Shown piece by piece: positions 25,037-34,300 of a stretch of 64,000 nt of DNA. The stretch's first letter is position 1, and each line of letters begins with the position of its first letter. This stretch comes from an uncultured Lachnospiraceae bacterium. GTDB lineage: Bacteria; Bacillota_A; Clostridia; Lachnospirales; Lachnospiraceae. A program made the translations under genes and the position numbers. The notes under the pieces were generated by a model, which had not been told where the DNA came from, did not search any database, and saw only the letters and a list, made by a program, of their open reading frames with translations. The stretch lies in the NCBI GenBank assembly GCA_951801245.1, contig CATOMC010000001.1, positions 62,001 through 126,000 of the forward strand, in the 5' to 3' direction.

Positions 25037-27905
25037 GGAACTGATAGAACATATTAGAGAAAATTTCATGAATATGGTCACCTCCCGCCTGATCGTGCTG
25101 ATCCTGGTACTGTCCGGTATGGGCGGATACCTGATCTATACCATCTTTCAGCTACAGATCGTTAAGGGAGAAGATTATTATAACAATTTTCAACTGAAAA
25201 TTACGAAAGAACGTACACTGCCTGCGACCAGGGGGAATATTTTGGACCGCAACGGCAATCTTTTGGCCTATAACGAACTGGCATATTCTGTCACCATAGA
25301 GGATGTGTATGAGTCGGGCCGCAAAAAGAACGCAAAGCTCAATGACACGATCCGCCGCCTGATCCACATGATAGAAGAAAACGGCGACAAGGTGATCAGC
25401 GATTTCCATATCGAGATCGGTAAAAACGGCAATTATGTATATAATGTCGAGGGGACACAGCTTCTGCGGTTTCTGGCAGATGTGTACGGCTATGCGTCTA
25501 TTAATGACCTGCTAGAAAAAGAAAAGACAGCAACACCCGATGATGTGATCAAATATTTGTGCAGTACATCCCGCTATGGGGTTGGGGATTATACGGATGA
25601 TGAAGATTCCAAAAGTTTTGTGGAGGGACTGGGATTTACCAAAGAGGAAGTCCTAAAGATCATCACCATACGCTATGCCATGAGTGCCAACAGTTATCAA
25701 AAATACATTGCGACCACAGTGGCCAACAATGTATCGCAAAAGACGGTGGCCGTTGTGATGGAAAATGCAGATGCCCTTGACGGCGTATCCGTTGCGGAGG
25801 GCACCATCCGTAAATATAACGACAGTATTTACTTTGCTCAGGTCATCGGATATACCGGAAGGGTAGATCAGGAAGGGCTTAAGGAGCTGCAGGAGCAGGA
25901 TGAGACGTATGATATCAATGATACGGTAGGCAAATCCGGGATTGAGTCTTCTATGGAGATGGAACTGCAGGGCAAGAAGGGGTCGGAAACCGTCTATGTG
26001 GATAATCTGGGTAAAGTGATTGAGACCAGTGACCGGATCGAACCTATGGCGGGCAGTGATGTCACGCTGACGCTGGATACGGAACTGCAGAAGGCATGTT
26101 ATCATATTCTAGAGTCCAAGCTGGCAGGTATTTTGCTCAACAAGATGGAAAATATCAGGGAGTATACGCCGCCGGAGGGTGGAAGCGGCGGAAATATCCC
26201 GATTCCCATATACGATGTGTATTTTGCCTGCATCAACAACAATGTCATCGACACGTCCCACTTTACGTCCGCACATGCGGGAGAGACGGAGAAGGCGGTA
26301 CGGCAGGCTTATCTTGACAAAAAGTCGAGGGTCTTTGCAACCCTTCGGGAAGAGCTGGAGGAGGTCTGTACGCCTTATGAACAACTGACCACCGAGTATC
26401 AGGTCTATGAGAGCTATATTGCCGCTTTGCTCTATGATAACGATATCATCATGGAATCGGTGGTGGATAAAAAGGACGAGACCTATATAGCCTGGACGAA
26501 GGACGAGGTGATCAGTCTGAATGAGTACTTAAACTACGCCATCGCACAGAACTGGATCAACGTGTCCCGGCTTGAGATCGGTTCCCAGTATTCCGACTCT
26601 GTGGAGATTTATAATAAGATTTTGGAATATGTGTTTGAGAAGATTGATGCGGACATAGATTTTGACAAAAAGATTTATCGTTACATGATTAATGCGGATG
26701 AAATCACGGGAAGACAGATCTGTATGCTGTTGTTAGAACAAAATGTGGTGGAACCGCCGGCTGAAGAAGTCGCCCAGTTCATGGCGGGAAGCATTACGCC
26801 ATATGTCTTTATGAGAAACAGGATCGAGAGTCTGGACATCACGCCGTCACAGCTTGCGCTGGATCCCTATTCCGGTTCCATCGTCGTCACGGATGTAAAC
26901 ACAGGAGAGGTACTGGCGCTTTCCACCTATCCGAGTTATGATAATAATAAGATGGCAAATGGCGTGGACGCAGCCTACTTCGCAAGCCTTAGAAATGACC
27001 TGTCTTATCCGCTCATCAACTATGCGACGCAGCAGAGGACGGCTCCGGGATCCACATTTAAGCCGGTGGCGGCCACGGCAGGGCTTTTGGAGGGCGTTAT
27101 CACGACTTCGGACACCATTGTCTGTGCAGGTGAGTTTGATAAGATCTCACCGCCTCCCAGATGTCATATCTATCCGGGAGCGCACGGTTCCTTAAATGTG
27201 ACAGGCGGCATCCAGCGTTCCTGCAACTGGTTCTTTTATGAAGTGGGATATCGCCTGGGAACGGTGGGGGATGTTTACAACGATAATGTGGGACTTAACA
27301 AACTGGCCAAATATGCGGATATGTACGGGCTTTCGGATCTCTCCGGAGTAGAGATTGAAGAATATGCGCCGGAGGTTTCTAACCTGGATGCGGTCCGTTC
27401 GGCAATCGGCCACGGTACCAATAACTACACCACGGCAGGACTCGCGCGATATGTTACAACTATCGCCAACAGTGGAACATGTTATAATTTAACATTAGTA
27501 GACAAGATAGAAAATCACAACAGCGGGGCTGTCACAGTAAACGAAGCCGAGGTCAGGAATCAGATCGACATGGATTCTGCCTACTGGAATGCGATCCATA
27601 CCGGCATGCGCAGAGTGGTGGAGGGAAAGAGATATTTTGCAGATCTTGACGTGAATGTGGCAGGCAAGACAGGTACGGCACAGGAGAACAGGAACCGGCC
27701 AAACCATGCGCTGTTTATCAGTTATGCACCTTATGAGGCGCCTGAGATAGCAGTGACGGTCCGTGTGGCCAATGGCTATTCTTCCGATTATGCCGCGCAG
27801 ATTGCCAAAGATGTATATGAGTATTATTATGGACTGAAAGAGGAAAATGAGATCATTACCGGTACAGCCGGTACGCTGGTCGGCGGTGAGATCAACGCAG
27901 ACTGA
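25029..27905 (+). CDS. mrdA: Penicillin-binding protein 2 (elongation transpeptidase) with long insertion
   Basis: PBP2 is the class B transpeptidase of the elongasome, paired with RodA and MreC. It has one membrane anchor (about 20-42), a dimerisation domain with the RGNILDRNG motif, and a transpeptidase domain with STFK at 675-678, SCN at 731-733 and KTGT at 880-883. At 958 residues it is far longer than the 600-700 of most PBP2s: about 240 extra residues (roughly 375-605) separate the opening LTLDTELQKA helix from the DPYSGSIVVTDVNTG strand. TTG 25029 is chosen because AGGAG at 25013-25017 is 11 bases ahead; an in-frame GTG at 25017 overlaps that site. Confidence 0.92.
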   Translation: MFEELIEHIRENFMNMVTSRLIVLILVLSGMGGYLIYTIFQLQIVKGEDYYNNFQLKITKERTLPATRGNILDRNGNLLAYNELAYSVTIEDVYESGRKKNAKLNDTIRRLIHMIEENGDKVISDFHIEIGKNGNYVYNVEGTQLLRFLADVYGYASINDLLEKEKTATPDDVIKYLCSTSRYGVGDYTDDEDSKSFVEGLGFTKEEVLKIITIRYAMSANSYQKYIATTVANNVSQKTVAVVMENADALDGVSVAEGTIRKYNDSIYFAQVIGYTGRVDQEGLKELQEQDETYDINDTVGKSGIESSMEMELQGKKGSETVYVDNLGKVIETSDRIEPMAGSDVTLTLDTELQKACYHILESKLAGILLNKMENIREYTPPEGGSGGNIPIPIYDVYFACINNNVIDTSHFTSAHAGETEKAVRQAYLDKKSRVFATLREELEEVCTPYEQLTTEYQVYESYIAALLYDNDIIMESVVDKKDETYIAWTKDEVISLNEYLNYAIAQNWINVSRLEIGSQYSDSVEIYNKILEYVFEKIDADIDFDKKIYRYMINADEITGRQICMLLLEQNVVEPPAEEVAQFMAGSITPYVFMRNRIESLDITPSQLALDPYSGSIVVTDVNTGEVLALSTYPSYDNNKMANGVDAAYFASLRNDLSYPLINYATQQRTAPGSTFKPVAATAGLLEGVITTSDTIVCAGEFDKISPPPRCHIYPGAHGSLNVTGGIQRSCNWFFYEVGYRLGTVGDVYNDNVGLNKLAKYADMYGLSDLSGVEIEEYAPEVSNLDAVRSAIGHGTNNYTTAGLARYVTTIANSGTCYNLTLVDKIENHNSGAVTVNEAEVRNQIDMDSAYWNAIHTGMRRVVEGKRYFADLDVNVAGKTGTAQENRNRPNHALFISYAPYEAPEIAVTVRVANGYSSDYAAQIAKDVYEYYYGLKEENEIITGTAGTLVGGEINAD

Positions 27906-27922
27906 TTATTGAGGTGTGAAAT

Positions 27923-28603
27923 ATGAAAAATCCTGTTATTATCAAAAGTTTTCCAAACGGCCTTTCCATTTATCTGGATGCGGAGATGCCATTTGCCCAG
28001 TTGTTGGAAGAAATAGGTATGAAATTTAAGGAATCTGCCAATTTCTTTAAGGATGCAAGTATGGTGGTTTCCTTTGAAGGGCGCGAATTGTCCGATCAGG
28101 AAGAGCGTCAGATCGTCAACGTCATTACGGCCAATTCCGCCCTGAACATCCTCTGTATCATGGGCAAAAACGAAGAAACCAACAAGAATTATGTGAAGGC
28201 TCTGCAGAAATTGTCCTTCCATCAGGAAGTATTGGAGAATGCAGGACAGTTCTATAAGGGAACCTTGAAAGACGGTCAGCTTCTTGAGACGGAGAACAGT
28301 ATAATCGTGCTTGGGGATGTATACCCGGGGGCCTGCATTGTATCCAGCAAAGACGTGGTCATTTTGGGCGGTCTTTTTGGACAGGCTTATGCGGGAGGAA
28401 ACGGAGAGGAAGGTCACTTTGTCGTGGCGCTTGAAATGTCGCCGGAAAAGCTCAAAATCGGTGATTTCAAATATAAGACATCAGAGAAACAGAGCAAATG
28501 GTCAATCAAGCCAAAGATCCAGCCCAAAATCGCTTATGTAAAAGACGCAAGAGTGATAATAGAGCCGATTACCAAAGAATTACTAAGCGACCTGCCTTTT
28601 TAA
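27923..28603 (+). CDS. minC: Septum site-determining protein MinC
   Basis: MinC inhibits FtsZ assembly away from midcell and is recruited by MinD. The 226-residue protein has the N-terminal MinC domain (about 1-105) and the C-terminal beta-helix with GQLLETENSIIVLGDVYPGA and FGQAYAGGNGEEGH, the MinD-binding face. It is the first of three consecutive min genes. Confidence 0.93.
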   Translation: MKNPVIIKSFPNGLSIYLDAEMPFAQLLEEIGMKFKESANFFKDASMVVSFEGRELSDQEERQIVNVITANSALNILCIMGKNEETNKNYVKALQKLSFHQEVLENAGQFYKGTLKDGQLLETENSIIVLGDVYPGACIVSSKDVVILGGLFGQAYAGGNGEEGHFVVALEMSPEKLKIGDFKYKTSEKQSKWSIKPKIQPKIAYVKDARVIIEPITKELLSDLPF

Positions 28604-28643
28604 GACCGCTTAGGGGACGATAATAATTCAACGGAGGTTTGCT

Positions 28644-29435
28644 ATGAGTGAAGTGATTGTCGTCACATCAGGGAAAGGCGGAGTAGGCAAGACCACTACT
28701 TCAGCAAACGTTGGCACAGGTCTGGCAGCAATGGGCAAAAAGGTGATTCTGATCGATACGGATATCGGTCTTCGCAATCTGGATGTGGTGATGGGCCTCG
28801 AGAACAGAATCGTCTACAATCTGGTGGATGTGGTGGAGGGGAACTGCCGCATCAAGCAGGCTCTCATAAGAGATAAGCGTTATCCCACGCTGTTTCTCCT
28901 TCCCTCGGCACAGACAAGGGACAAGACATCCGTGAACCCCTCGCAGATGGTCAAGATGATCAGTCATTTAAAAGATCAATTCGATTATATCATCTTAGAC
29001 TGTCCGGCAGGTATCGAACAGGGGTTCCAGAACGCCATTGCAGGTGCGGACAGGGCACTTGTGGTGACAACTCCGGAGGTTTCCGCAATCCGGGATGCAG
29101 ACAGGATCATCGGTCTTTTGGAGGCCAATGAGATACATAAGATAGATCTGATCATCAACCGTATCCGCCATGATATGGTCAAACGGGGAGATATGATGTC
29201 CTCGGAAGATGTGGTGGATATTCTCTCCCTGCCGTTGATCGGACTGGTTCCTGATGATGAGAACGTGGTCATTGCCACGAATCAGGGCGAGCCGCTTGTC
29301 GGCAGTAACACATTGGCGGGTAAAGCCTATCAGAATATCTGTTACAGGGTGCTTGGCAGGGAAGTTCCTTTTATGGATCTAGAGAAAGGAATTTCTTTTT
29401 GGGCCAGGGTTTCAGGTATTTTCCATAAAAGTTAG
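28644..29435 (+). CDS. minD: Septum site-determining protein MinD
   Basis: MinD is a membrane-cycling ATPase that carries MinC to the pole. The 263-residue protein has the deviant Walker A SGKGGVGKTTTSANVG at 9-24, DTDIGLRNLDVVMGLENR, and the DCPAGIEQGF Walker B. The C-terminus ends in a short basic/hydrophobic helix (ISFWARVSGIFHKS) that would be the membrane-targeting sequence. AACGGAGG precedes the start. Confidence 0.97.
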   Translation: MSEVIVVTSGKGGVGKTTTSANVGTGLAAMGKKVILIDTDIGLRNLDVVMGLENRIVYNLVDVVEGNCRIKQALIRDKRYPTLFLLPSAQTRDKTSVNPSQMVKMISHLKDQFDYIILDCPAGIEQGFQNAIAGADRALVVTTPEVSAIRDADRIIGLLEANEIHKIDLIINRIRHDMVKRGDMMSSEDVVDILSLPLIGLVPDDENVVIATNQGEPLVGSNTLAGKAYQNICYRVLGREVPFMDLEKGISFWARVSGIFHKS

Positions 29436-29446
29436 GGGGGATCGGG

Positions 29447-29710
29447 TTGTTTAAAAATCTGTTAAAGCGGAAAAGCTCAAGAGAAATAGCCAAAGACAGG
29501 CTTAAGATACTGCTTATTTCCGATAGAGTCAACTGTTCGCAGGAAATGATGGAAATGATAAAAAACGATATTGCGAAGGTGATATCCAAATATATGAAAA
29601 TCGACACACAGAGCATGGAGATTCAGATTACCAAAACAAGCGGCAAAGGACACAGCCTCAAAAATCCGACTCTTTACGCGAATATACCGATCCTGGATTT
29701 AAAACAGTGA
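29447..29710 (+). CDS. minE: Cell division topological specificity factor MinE
   Basis: MinE stimulates MinD and drives oscillation. The 87-residue protein has the N-terminal amphipathic membrane helix (MFKNLLKRKSSREIAKDRLK), the MinD-contact helix, and a C-terminal dimerisation domain beginning at MEMIKNDIAKVISKYM. Translation starts at TTG with a GGGGGG site 6 bases upstream. Its presence indicates a pole-to-pole Min system of the E. coli type rather than one based on DivIVA/MinJ. Confidence 0.93.
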   Translation: MFKNLLKRKSSREIAKDRLKILLISDRVNCSQEMMEMIKNDIAKVISKYMKIDTQSMEIQITKTSGKGHSLKNPTLYANIPILDLKQ

Positions 29711-29735
29711 TCACAAGAAAAGGAGAAGACGCAGC

Positions 29736-30839
29736 ATGTTAAGGCACTATCACATCAGGGACTATGATTTTAAACTGATTATTTTCGTAGTGGCGCTTAC
29801 GGTGATTGGTGTCCTTGCAATCGGCAGTGCACAGGAATCTTTACAGTCCAGGCAGATAGCGGGCGCCGTATTTGGATTTTTCCTGATGTTGGTGATCTCC
29901 CTGTTCGATTATTCAATCATTCTTAAGTTTTACTGGATTATGTATGGGGTGAATATTTTGCTTTTATGGCTGGTACGGGCAGTTGGCGTGGAAGTAAACG
30001 GTGCCCAACGATGGCTGAACCTTTTCGGCATTCAGTTTCAGCCATCGGAAACAGCCAAGATTTTGTTGATTTTATTCTTTGCACAGTTTATCATGAAACA
30101 TAGGGAGGAAATGAATTCCCTGCGCATGATAGGTGCATGTGTGCTTTTGTTTCTGCCTCCCATTTATCTGATATACAAGCAGCCGGACATGTCTACGAGT
30201 ATCATGGTGGTATTGTTGTTCTGTGTATTGTTATTTATCGGGGGGATTGGCTGGAAATACATTATCCTGGCTTTTTCGGTAGCGGTTCCTGCTTTTATTA
30301 TCATACTCACGCTGATTTTACAGCCGGAGCAGGATATTATCGAGGATTTCCAGCAAAGACGTATTCTGGCATGGCTTTATCCGGAGGAATATGCCACCAC
30401 AGAAGCCTATCAGCAGACGAATTCTGTTACGGCGATCGGTTCCGGTATGCTCTATGGTAAGGGATATAAGACCAATGAGATTACTTCGGTAAAGAACGGA
30501 AATTTTATTTCCGAACCGGAAACGGACTTTATTTATGCAGTAATAGGGGAAGAATTTGGATTTGTTGGCGGCTGTACTGTAATTGTGTTATTGATTTTCA
30601 TCTCATTTGAATGTATTATGGTAGCTAGGAGAGCAAAAGATTTAGCCGGTACGGTCATTGCCTCGGGGGTGGCGGCACTGATCGGGTTTCAGGGGATGTT
30701 AAATATCGCTGTGGCCACTGGCGCAAGTCCTAATACAGGCGTTCCGCTGCCTTTTGTCAGCTACGGTCTGACATCGGTTGTGAGTCTGTATATCGGAATC
30801 GGATTTGTGCTCAATGTACGGCTTCAATGCAAAAAATGA
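29736..30839 (+). CDS. rodA: Rod shape-determining protein RodA (SEDS polymerase)
   Basis: The 367-residue SEDS protein has about ten membrane helices and the family motifs GAQRWLNLFGIQFQPSETAK, YKQPDMSTS, SEPETDFIYAVIGEEFGF and GVPLPFVSYGLTS. Its position with mreBCD, PBP2 and min genes supports the elongasome RodA role, in contrast to the SEDS protein at 183. The Asp in the KQPDMSTS loop corresponds to the catalytic Asp region. Confidence 0.93.
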   Translation: MLRHYHIRDYDFKLIIFVVALTVIGVLAIGSAQESLQSRQIAGAVFGFFLMLVISLFDYSIILKFYWIMYGVNILLLWLVRAVGVEVNGAQRWLNLFGIQFQPSETAKILLILFFAQFIMKHREEMNSLRMIGACVLLFLPPIYLIYKQPDMSTSIMVVLLFCVLLFIGGIGWKYIILAFSVAVPAFIIILTLILQPEQDIIEDFQQRRILAWLYPEEYATTEAYQQTNSVTAIGSGMLYGKGYKTNEITSVKNGNFISEPETDFIYAVIGEEFGFVGGCTVIVLLIFISFECIMVARRAKDLAGTVIASGVAALIGFQGMLNIAVATGASPNTGVPLPFVSYGLTSVVSLYIGIGFVLNVRLQCKK

Positions 30840-30853
30840 CAGGGGTGTTAGCT

Positions 30854-31249
30854 ATGAATATCGCATTAATTGCGCATGACGCGAAGAAAAAACTGATGCA
30901 GAATTTCTGTATCGCTTATCGAGGGATTTTGAGCAAAAATGAACTTTATGCGACTGGTACAACCGGACGGCTGATCGAGGAAGTGACGAATCTGACGATC
31001 CACAAATATCTGGCCGGACATTTGGGCGGTGCACAGCAGATCGGCGCACAGATCGAACACAACCAGATCGATCTGGTCATTTTCTTAAGAGATCCGCTGT
31101 ATCCGAAATCGCATGAGCCGGATGTGAATAATGTTGTGATGCTTTGTGACCGGCATAATATTCCTTTGGCTACCAATCTGGCATCGGCGGAACTTTTGAT
31201 CAAATCGCTCGACAGAGGAGACCTTGAGTGGCGTGAAATGTACAAATAG
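30854..31249 (+). CDS. mgsA: Methylglyoxal synthase
   Basis: MgsA converts dihydroxyacetone phosphate to methylglyoxal and phosphate, a bypass used when sugar phosphates accumulate. The 131-residue protein has the family motifs ALIAHDAKK at the start, TGTTGRL, SGPLGG-like HLGGAQQIGA, and FLRDPL with the catalytic Asp region. GGGG at 30842-30845 sets the ATG at 30854. It lies between rodA and the carboxypeptidase gene. Confidence 0.95.
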   Translation: MNIALIAHDAKKKLMQNFCIAYRGILSKNELYATGTTGRLIEEVTNLTIHKYLAGHLGGAQQIGAQIEHNQIDLVIFLRDPLYPKSHEPDVNNVVMLCDRHNIPLATNLASAELLIKSLDRGDLEWREMYK

Positions 31250-32219
31250 CAGGAAAAAACTGAAGATAAGCGCTGCGCTTGCGGCAGTGATGTTTTGTAT
31301 GACAGGATGCGGCAGTGTAAAGTATGATATGCCTTATTCGGCACAAAACAATGTCAGCAGTTATCAGCTTTTAAACATCGCGAACCAGGAGACGATAGAG
31401 CCTTTTGCGGCCAATCTGTGTGTGGCGGCCAAAGACGTTCCGGCTTCCGGTGTGAGTCTGCCGGATGTAGGGGCGGCGGCACTTTTTGATTCCAAGAATC
31501 TGGAAACACTGTATGCGAAGAATGTGAATAACCAAATGAATCCGGCCAGCCTGACGAAAGTTATGACGGCACTTGTGGCGCTTAAGTACGGCTCCCCGGA
31601 TGATGTGTATGAGGCTTCGGAGAATGTTAAGATCACAGAATCAGGCGCGGTATTATGCGGTCTAAAACCGGGAGATAAGATGACGCTGGATCAGGCACTT
31701 CATATTCTGTTGATGTATTCTGCCAACGATGTGGCGGTTCTGATCGCGGAAGGAGTTTCCAAGGGATCTGTAGAAGATTTTGTGGCTTTGATGAATCAGG
31801 AAGCACAGGAAATCGGTGCAACCAACTGCAATTTCCTGAATCCCAACGGTCTGACGGAGGAAGGACATTATGTGACGGCATATGATCTGTATCTGATCTT
31901 TCAGGAAGCGCTTAAGTACGACCTTTTTAACGAGATCATACAGATGAATTCTTATAATACCGTATACATGGACGCCAATGGAGCCGAAAAGTCCGTGGAG
32001 GTGGAGACATCGAATCTGTATCTGCGGGGCGGTTATGACATGCCGGCCAATGTGACGGTCGTGGGCGGCAAGACCGGGACCACGAATGCGGCCGGACATT
32101 GCCTGATCCTGTTATCCAGAAGCAGCAGCGGGACCCCGTATATTTCCGTTATCCTGAAAGATAATTCCAGGGAGAATCTATACGCGGATATGAATGCTCT
32201 TCTGGGAATTGTCAAATAA
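31224..32219 (+). CDS. D-alanyl-D-alanine carboxypeptidase, lipoprotein (S11 family)
   Basis: This low-molecular-weight PBP trims the terminal D-Ala of peptidoglycan stem peptides. The 331-residue protein has a lipoprotein signal with Cys29 (FCMTGC), and the S11 motifs SLTK at 109-112, SAN at 166-168 and KTG in VVGGKTGTTNAAGH. The C-terminal anchoring domain of DacA is missing, so the lipid probably anchors it. The TTG start at 31224 lies 3 bases after GAGGAG; an in-frame GTG at 31233 is an alternative. The gene overlaps mgsA by 26 bases. Confidence 0.9.
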   Translation: MSGVKCTNSRKKLKISAALAAVMFCMTGCGSVKYDMPYSAQNNVSSYQLLNIANQETIEPFAANLCVAAKDVPASGVSLPDVGAAALFDSKNLETLYAKNVNNQMNPASLTKVMTALVALKYGSPDDVYEASENVKITESGAVLCGLKPGDKMTLDQALHILLMYSANDVAVLIAEGVSKGSVEDFVALMNQEAQEIGATNCNFLNPNGLTEEGHYVTAYDLYLIFQEALKYDLFNEIIQMNSYNTVYMDANGAEKSVEVETSNLYLRGGYDMPANVTVVGGKTGTTNAAGHCLILLSRSSSGTPYISVILKDNSRENLYADMNALLGIVK

Positions 32220-32241
32220 CATGGGGAATGAACTTTTATAG

Positions 32242-32270
32242 TTGTTTTTTTAGCAGATTTCCCTTATAAT
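32242..32270 (+). promoter_or_regulatory. Sigma-A type promoter for the gene at 32334
   Basis: TTGTTT (32242-32247) and TATAAT (32265-32270) are separated by exactly 17 bases. Transcription would start near 32277, leaving a leader of about 57 bases. Confidence 0.75.
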
Positions 32271-32333
32271 AATGGGTAGATAGAGTAAATCGAACAGGAC
32301 TATATAAATATTTTACTTTAGGAGGGTTTTACC

Positions 32334-32753
32334 ATGGTTCAATACATTGTAGGCAAAAAGGGAAAAGGAAAGACCAAGCATCTACTTGATAAGGTAAATA
32401 CGGAGATAAAGGACGTACAGGGTAATGTAGTGTATTTAGATAAGAGTACGAAACACATGTTTGAGCTTAATAATAAGATCAGGCTCATAGATGTACCGGA
32501 GTATCTGATTACGGACAGTGACGAGTTCATTGGCTTTATCTGTGGAATTATTTCACAGGATCATGATTTGCAACAGATGTATTTCGACAGCTTTTTAAAG
32601 ATTGCCTGTCTAGAGGCAGAGGATCTTGACAATGTAATTGCCAAGATTGAGAAAATCAGCGAAAAATTCCATGTAGATTTTGTGATAAGTATATCTTTGG
32701 ATGAGAGTGAACTGCCTGAGAGGGTTCGTTCTAACATTATTGTTTCCTTGTAA
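32334..32753 (+). CDS. Small P-loop protein of unknown function (139 aa)
   Basis: The 139-residue protein begins MVQYIVGKKGKGKTKHLLDK, which contains a Walker-A-like GKKGKGKT, and later has VDFVISISLDESELP, possibly a Walker-B strand. Similar small clostridial proteins are sometimes labelled PilT-like, but there is no pilus gene here and the length excludes a real PilT ATPase. It is probably a nucleotide-binding protein; the role is unknown. It has its own strong promoter and an AGGAGGG site, and is followed by a hairpin. Confidence 0.7.
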   Translation: MVQYIVGKKGKGKTKHLLDKVNTEIKDVQGNVVYLDKSTKHMFELNNKIRLIDVPEYLITDSDEFIGFICGIISQDHDLQQMYFDSFLKIACLEAEDLDNVIAKIEKISEKFHVDFVISISLDESELPERVRSNIIVSL

Positions 32754-32789
32754 GTAATGATACATAATCTAAAACGGAATTCCATAAAT

Positions 32790-32816
32790 GCCCCGTAGCT
32801 TGCTGCGGGGTGTTTG
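32790..32816 (+). terminator. Hairpin after the P-loop gene
   Basis: CCCCGTAG (32791-32798) pairs with CTGCGGGG (32803-32810) with one G-T pair; TGTTTG follows. The U-tract is weak, so termination before the HlyD-like gene may be partial. Confidence 0.6.
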
Positions 32817-32846
32817 ATTATGTTTTGGAAAGGAGATTAGCGGTAC

Positions 32847-34241
32847 GTGGCAGACGATCGGAATAAGGTAACGAAATACAGACGGCCGGTCAATATAAAT
32901 ATCGGTATGGTGATTTTTGCCGTGATCTTTATTTATGTGGTGATCTGTGTTGTCATGTATTTCAGGACAGATCATATCGTAGGATACAGCGTTATGGAAG
33001 GATCGCTTACTTCCAACAGCATTTATAAGGCGATCGCCCTACGGGATGAGGAGGTTTTTAACAGTCAGGATGCCGGTTATATCAACTATTTCGCTAGAGA
33101 AGGGGAGCGCGTTGCGGCAAACGACCTGATTTATACGGTGGATGAAACGGGAAGACTCGCCGATTATATTAAAGCCAGTGAAAGCGGGGAGAATACGCTC
33201 TCGGAATCAGATCTGTCAGAATTAAAGACGGAGATTATCTCTTTTACAAATCGTTTTGACCGCAGACAGTTCAGTGATGTTTATCATTTCAAACACAGTG
33301 TGGAGGGTACCGTTTTAAAACTGGCCAATTATAATATTCTGGAAAACGCGGATGCCCTGAATGATGCTTCCAGCACGTCCCTGATCAGTTACCGTCATGC
33401 CGGTAAGAGCGGGATCGTGGTCTATTCCACAGATGGGTATGAGAATCTGACGCTGCAGGACATGACTGCAGAACTTTTTGATGAAGAGAAATACGAAAAG
33501 AAATATCTGTTAAACAATGACCTGGTGGCGGCCGGAGATCCGGTCTACAAGCTTTCCACGAATGAAGACTGGTCCATCGTGATCCCGGTGGAAAAAGAGG
33601 TGGCTGACGAACTGCTCGAGGAAGAGTATGTGGAAGTGCGCTTTCTGAAAAACCAGTATACCGCCTGGGGAGCGGTGGCGGAATATACGAATGAGGCCGG
33701 AGATACATTTGTATCCCTTACCTTCACCAATTCCATGATTACGTTTTGTACGGACCGTTTCATTGACATAGAGCTTCTTCTGGAGGAAGAAAAGGGACTT
33801 AAGATTCCCAATACATCGATTGTGCAGAAGGAATTCTTTATCGTGCCCAAAAAGTACGTGACAAAAGGCGGCAAGCGGGGCGAGTATGGGGTACTGTTAG
33901 AAACCTATGATGATGAGGGGAATGCGGCGACGAAGTTCGTAGAGACACCGATCTATCACGAGACGGAGACGGAGTATTATCTGGATGATACGGTGCTTCG
34001 GGCTGGCAACTATATTATTATGCCGGAATCTACGGAGAAGTACGCGATCAGCCATACCGGCTCTCTGACCGGTGTATACAATATCAACAAAGGATATGCA
34101 GACTTTAAAGAGATCAGTATCCTGTATGATAATGAAGAATACTCCGTGGTGAAGTCCAATACGATGTATGGATTAAATGTGTATGATTATATCGTACTGG
34201 ATGCTTCCATGGTCGGTGATAATGATTTTATATATGAGTAG
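32847..34241 (+). CDS. HlyD-like membrane fusion/adaptor protein
   Basis: The 464-residue protein has a short cytoplasmic tail, one membrane helix (about 20-42) and a long outside region. It starts like an adaptor: EGSLTSNSIYKAIALRDEEVFNSQDAGYINYFAREGERV resembles a biotinyl/lipoyl half-motif, and GKSGIVVYSTDGYE the second half. No transporter ATPase is adjacent. Similar clostridial proteins sit upstream of yggS-sepF, so a link with division or envelope assembly is possible. Start is GTG with AAAGGAG. Confidence 0.65.
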   Translation: MADDRNKVTKYRRPVNINIGMVIFAVIFIYVVICVVMYFRTDHIVGYSVMEGSLTSNSIYKAIALRDEEVFNSQDAGYINYFAREGERVAANDLIYTVDETGRLADYIKASESGENTLSESDLSELKTEIISFTNRFDRRQFSDVYHFKHSVEGTVLKLANYNILENADALNDASSTSLISYRHAGKSGIVVYSTDGYENLTLQDMTAELFDEEKYEKKYLLNNDLVAAGDPVYKLSTNEDWSIVIPVEKEVADELLEEEYVEVRFLKNQYTAWGAVAEYTNEAGDTFVSLTFTNSMITFCTDRFIDIELLLEEEKGLKIPNTSIVQKEFFIVPKKYVTKGGKRGEYGVLLETYDDEGNAATKFVETPIYHETETEYYLDDTVLRAGNYIIMPESTEKYAISHTGSLTGVYNINKGYADFKEISILYDNEEYSVVKSNTMYGLNVYDYIVLDASMVGDNDFIYE

Positions 34242-34300
34242 AAAGACCGCCTAAGAGATGAGGATGTGGGGCGGATCCTATGGCATAGAGGGTGAATTGC

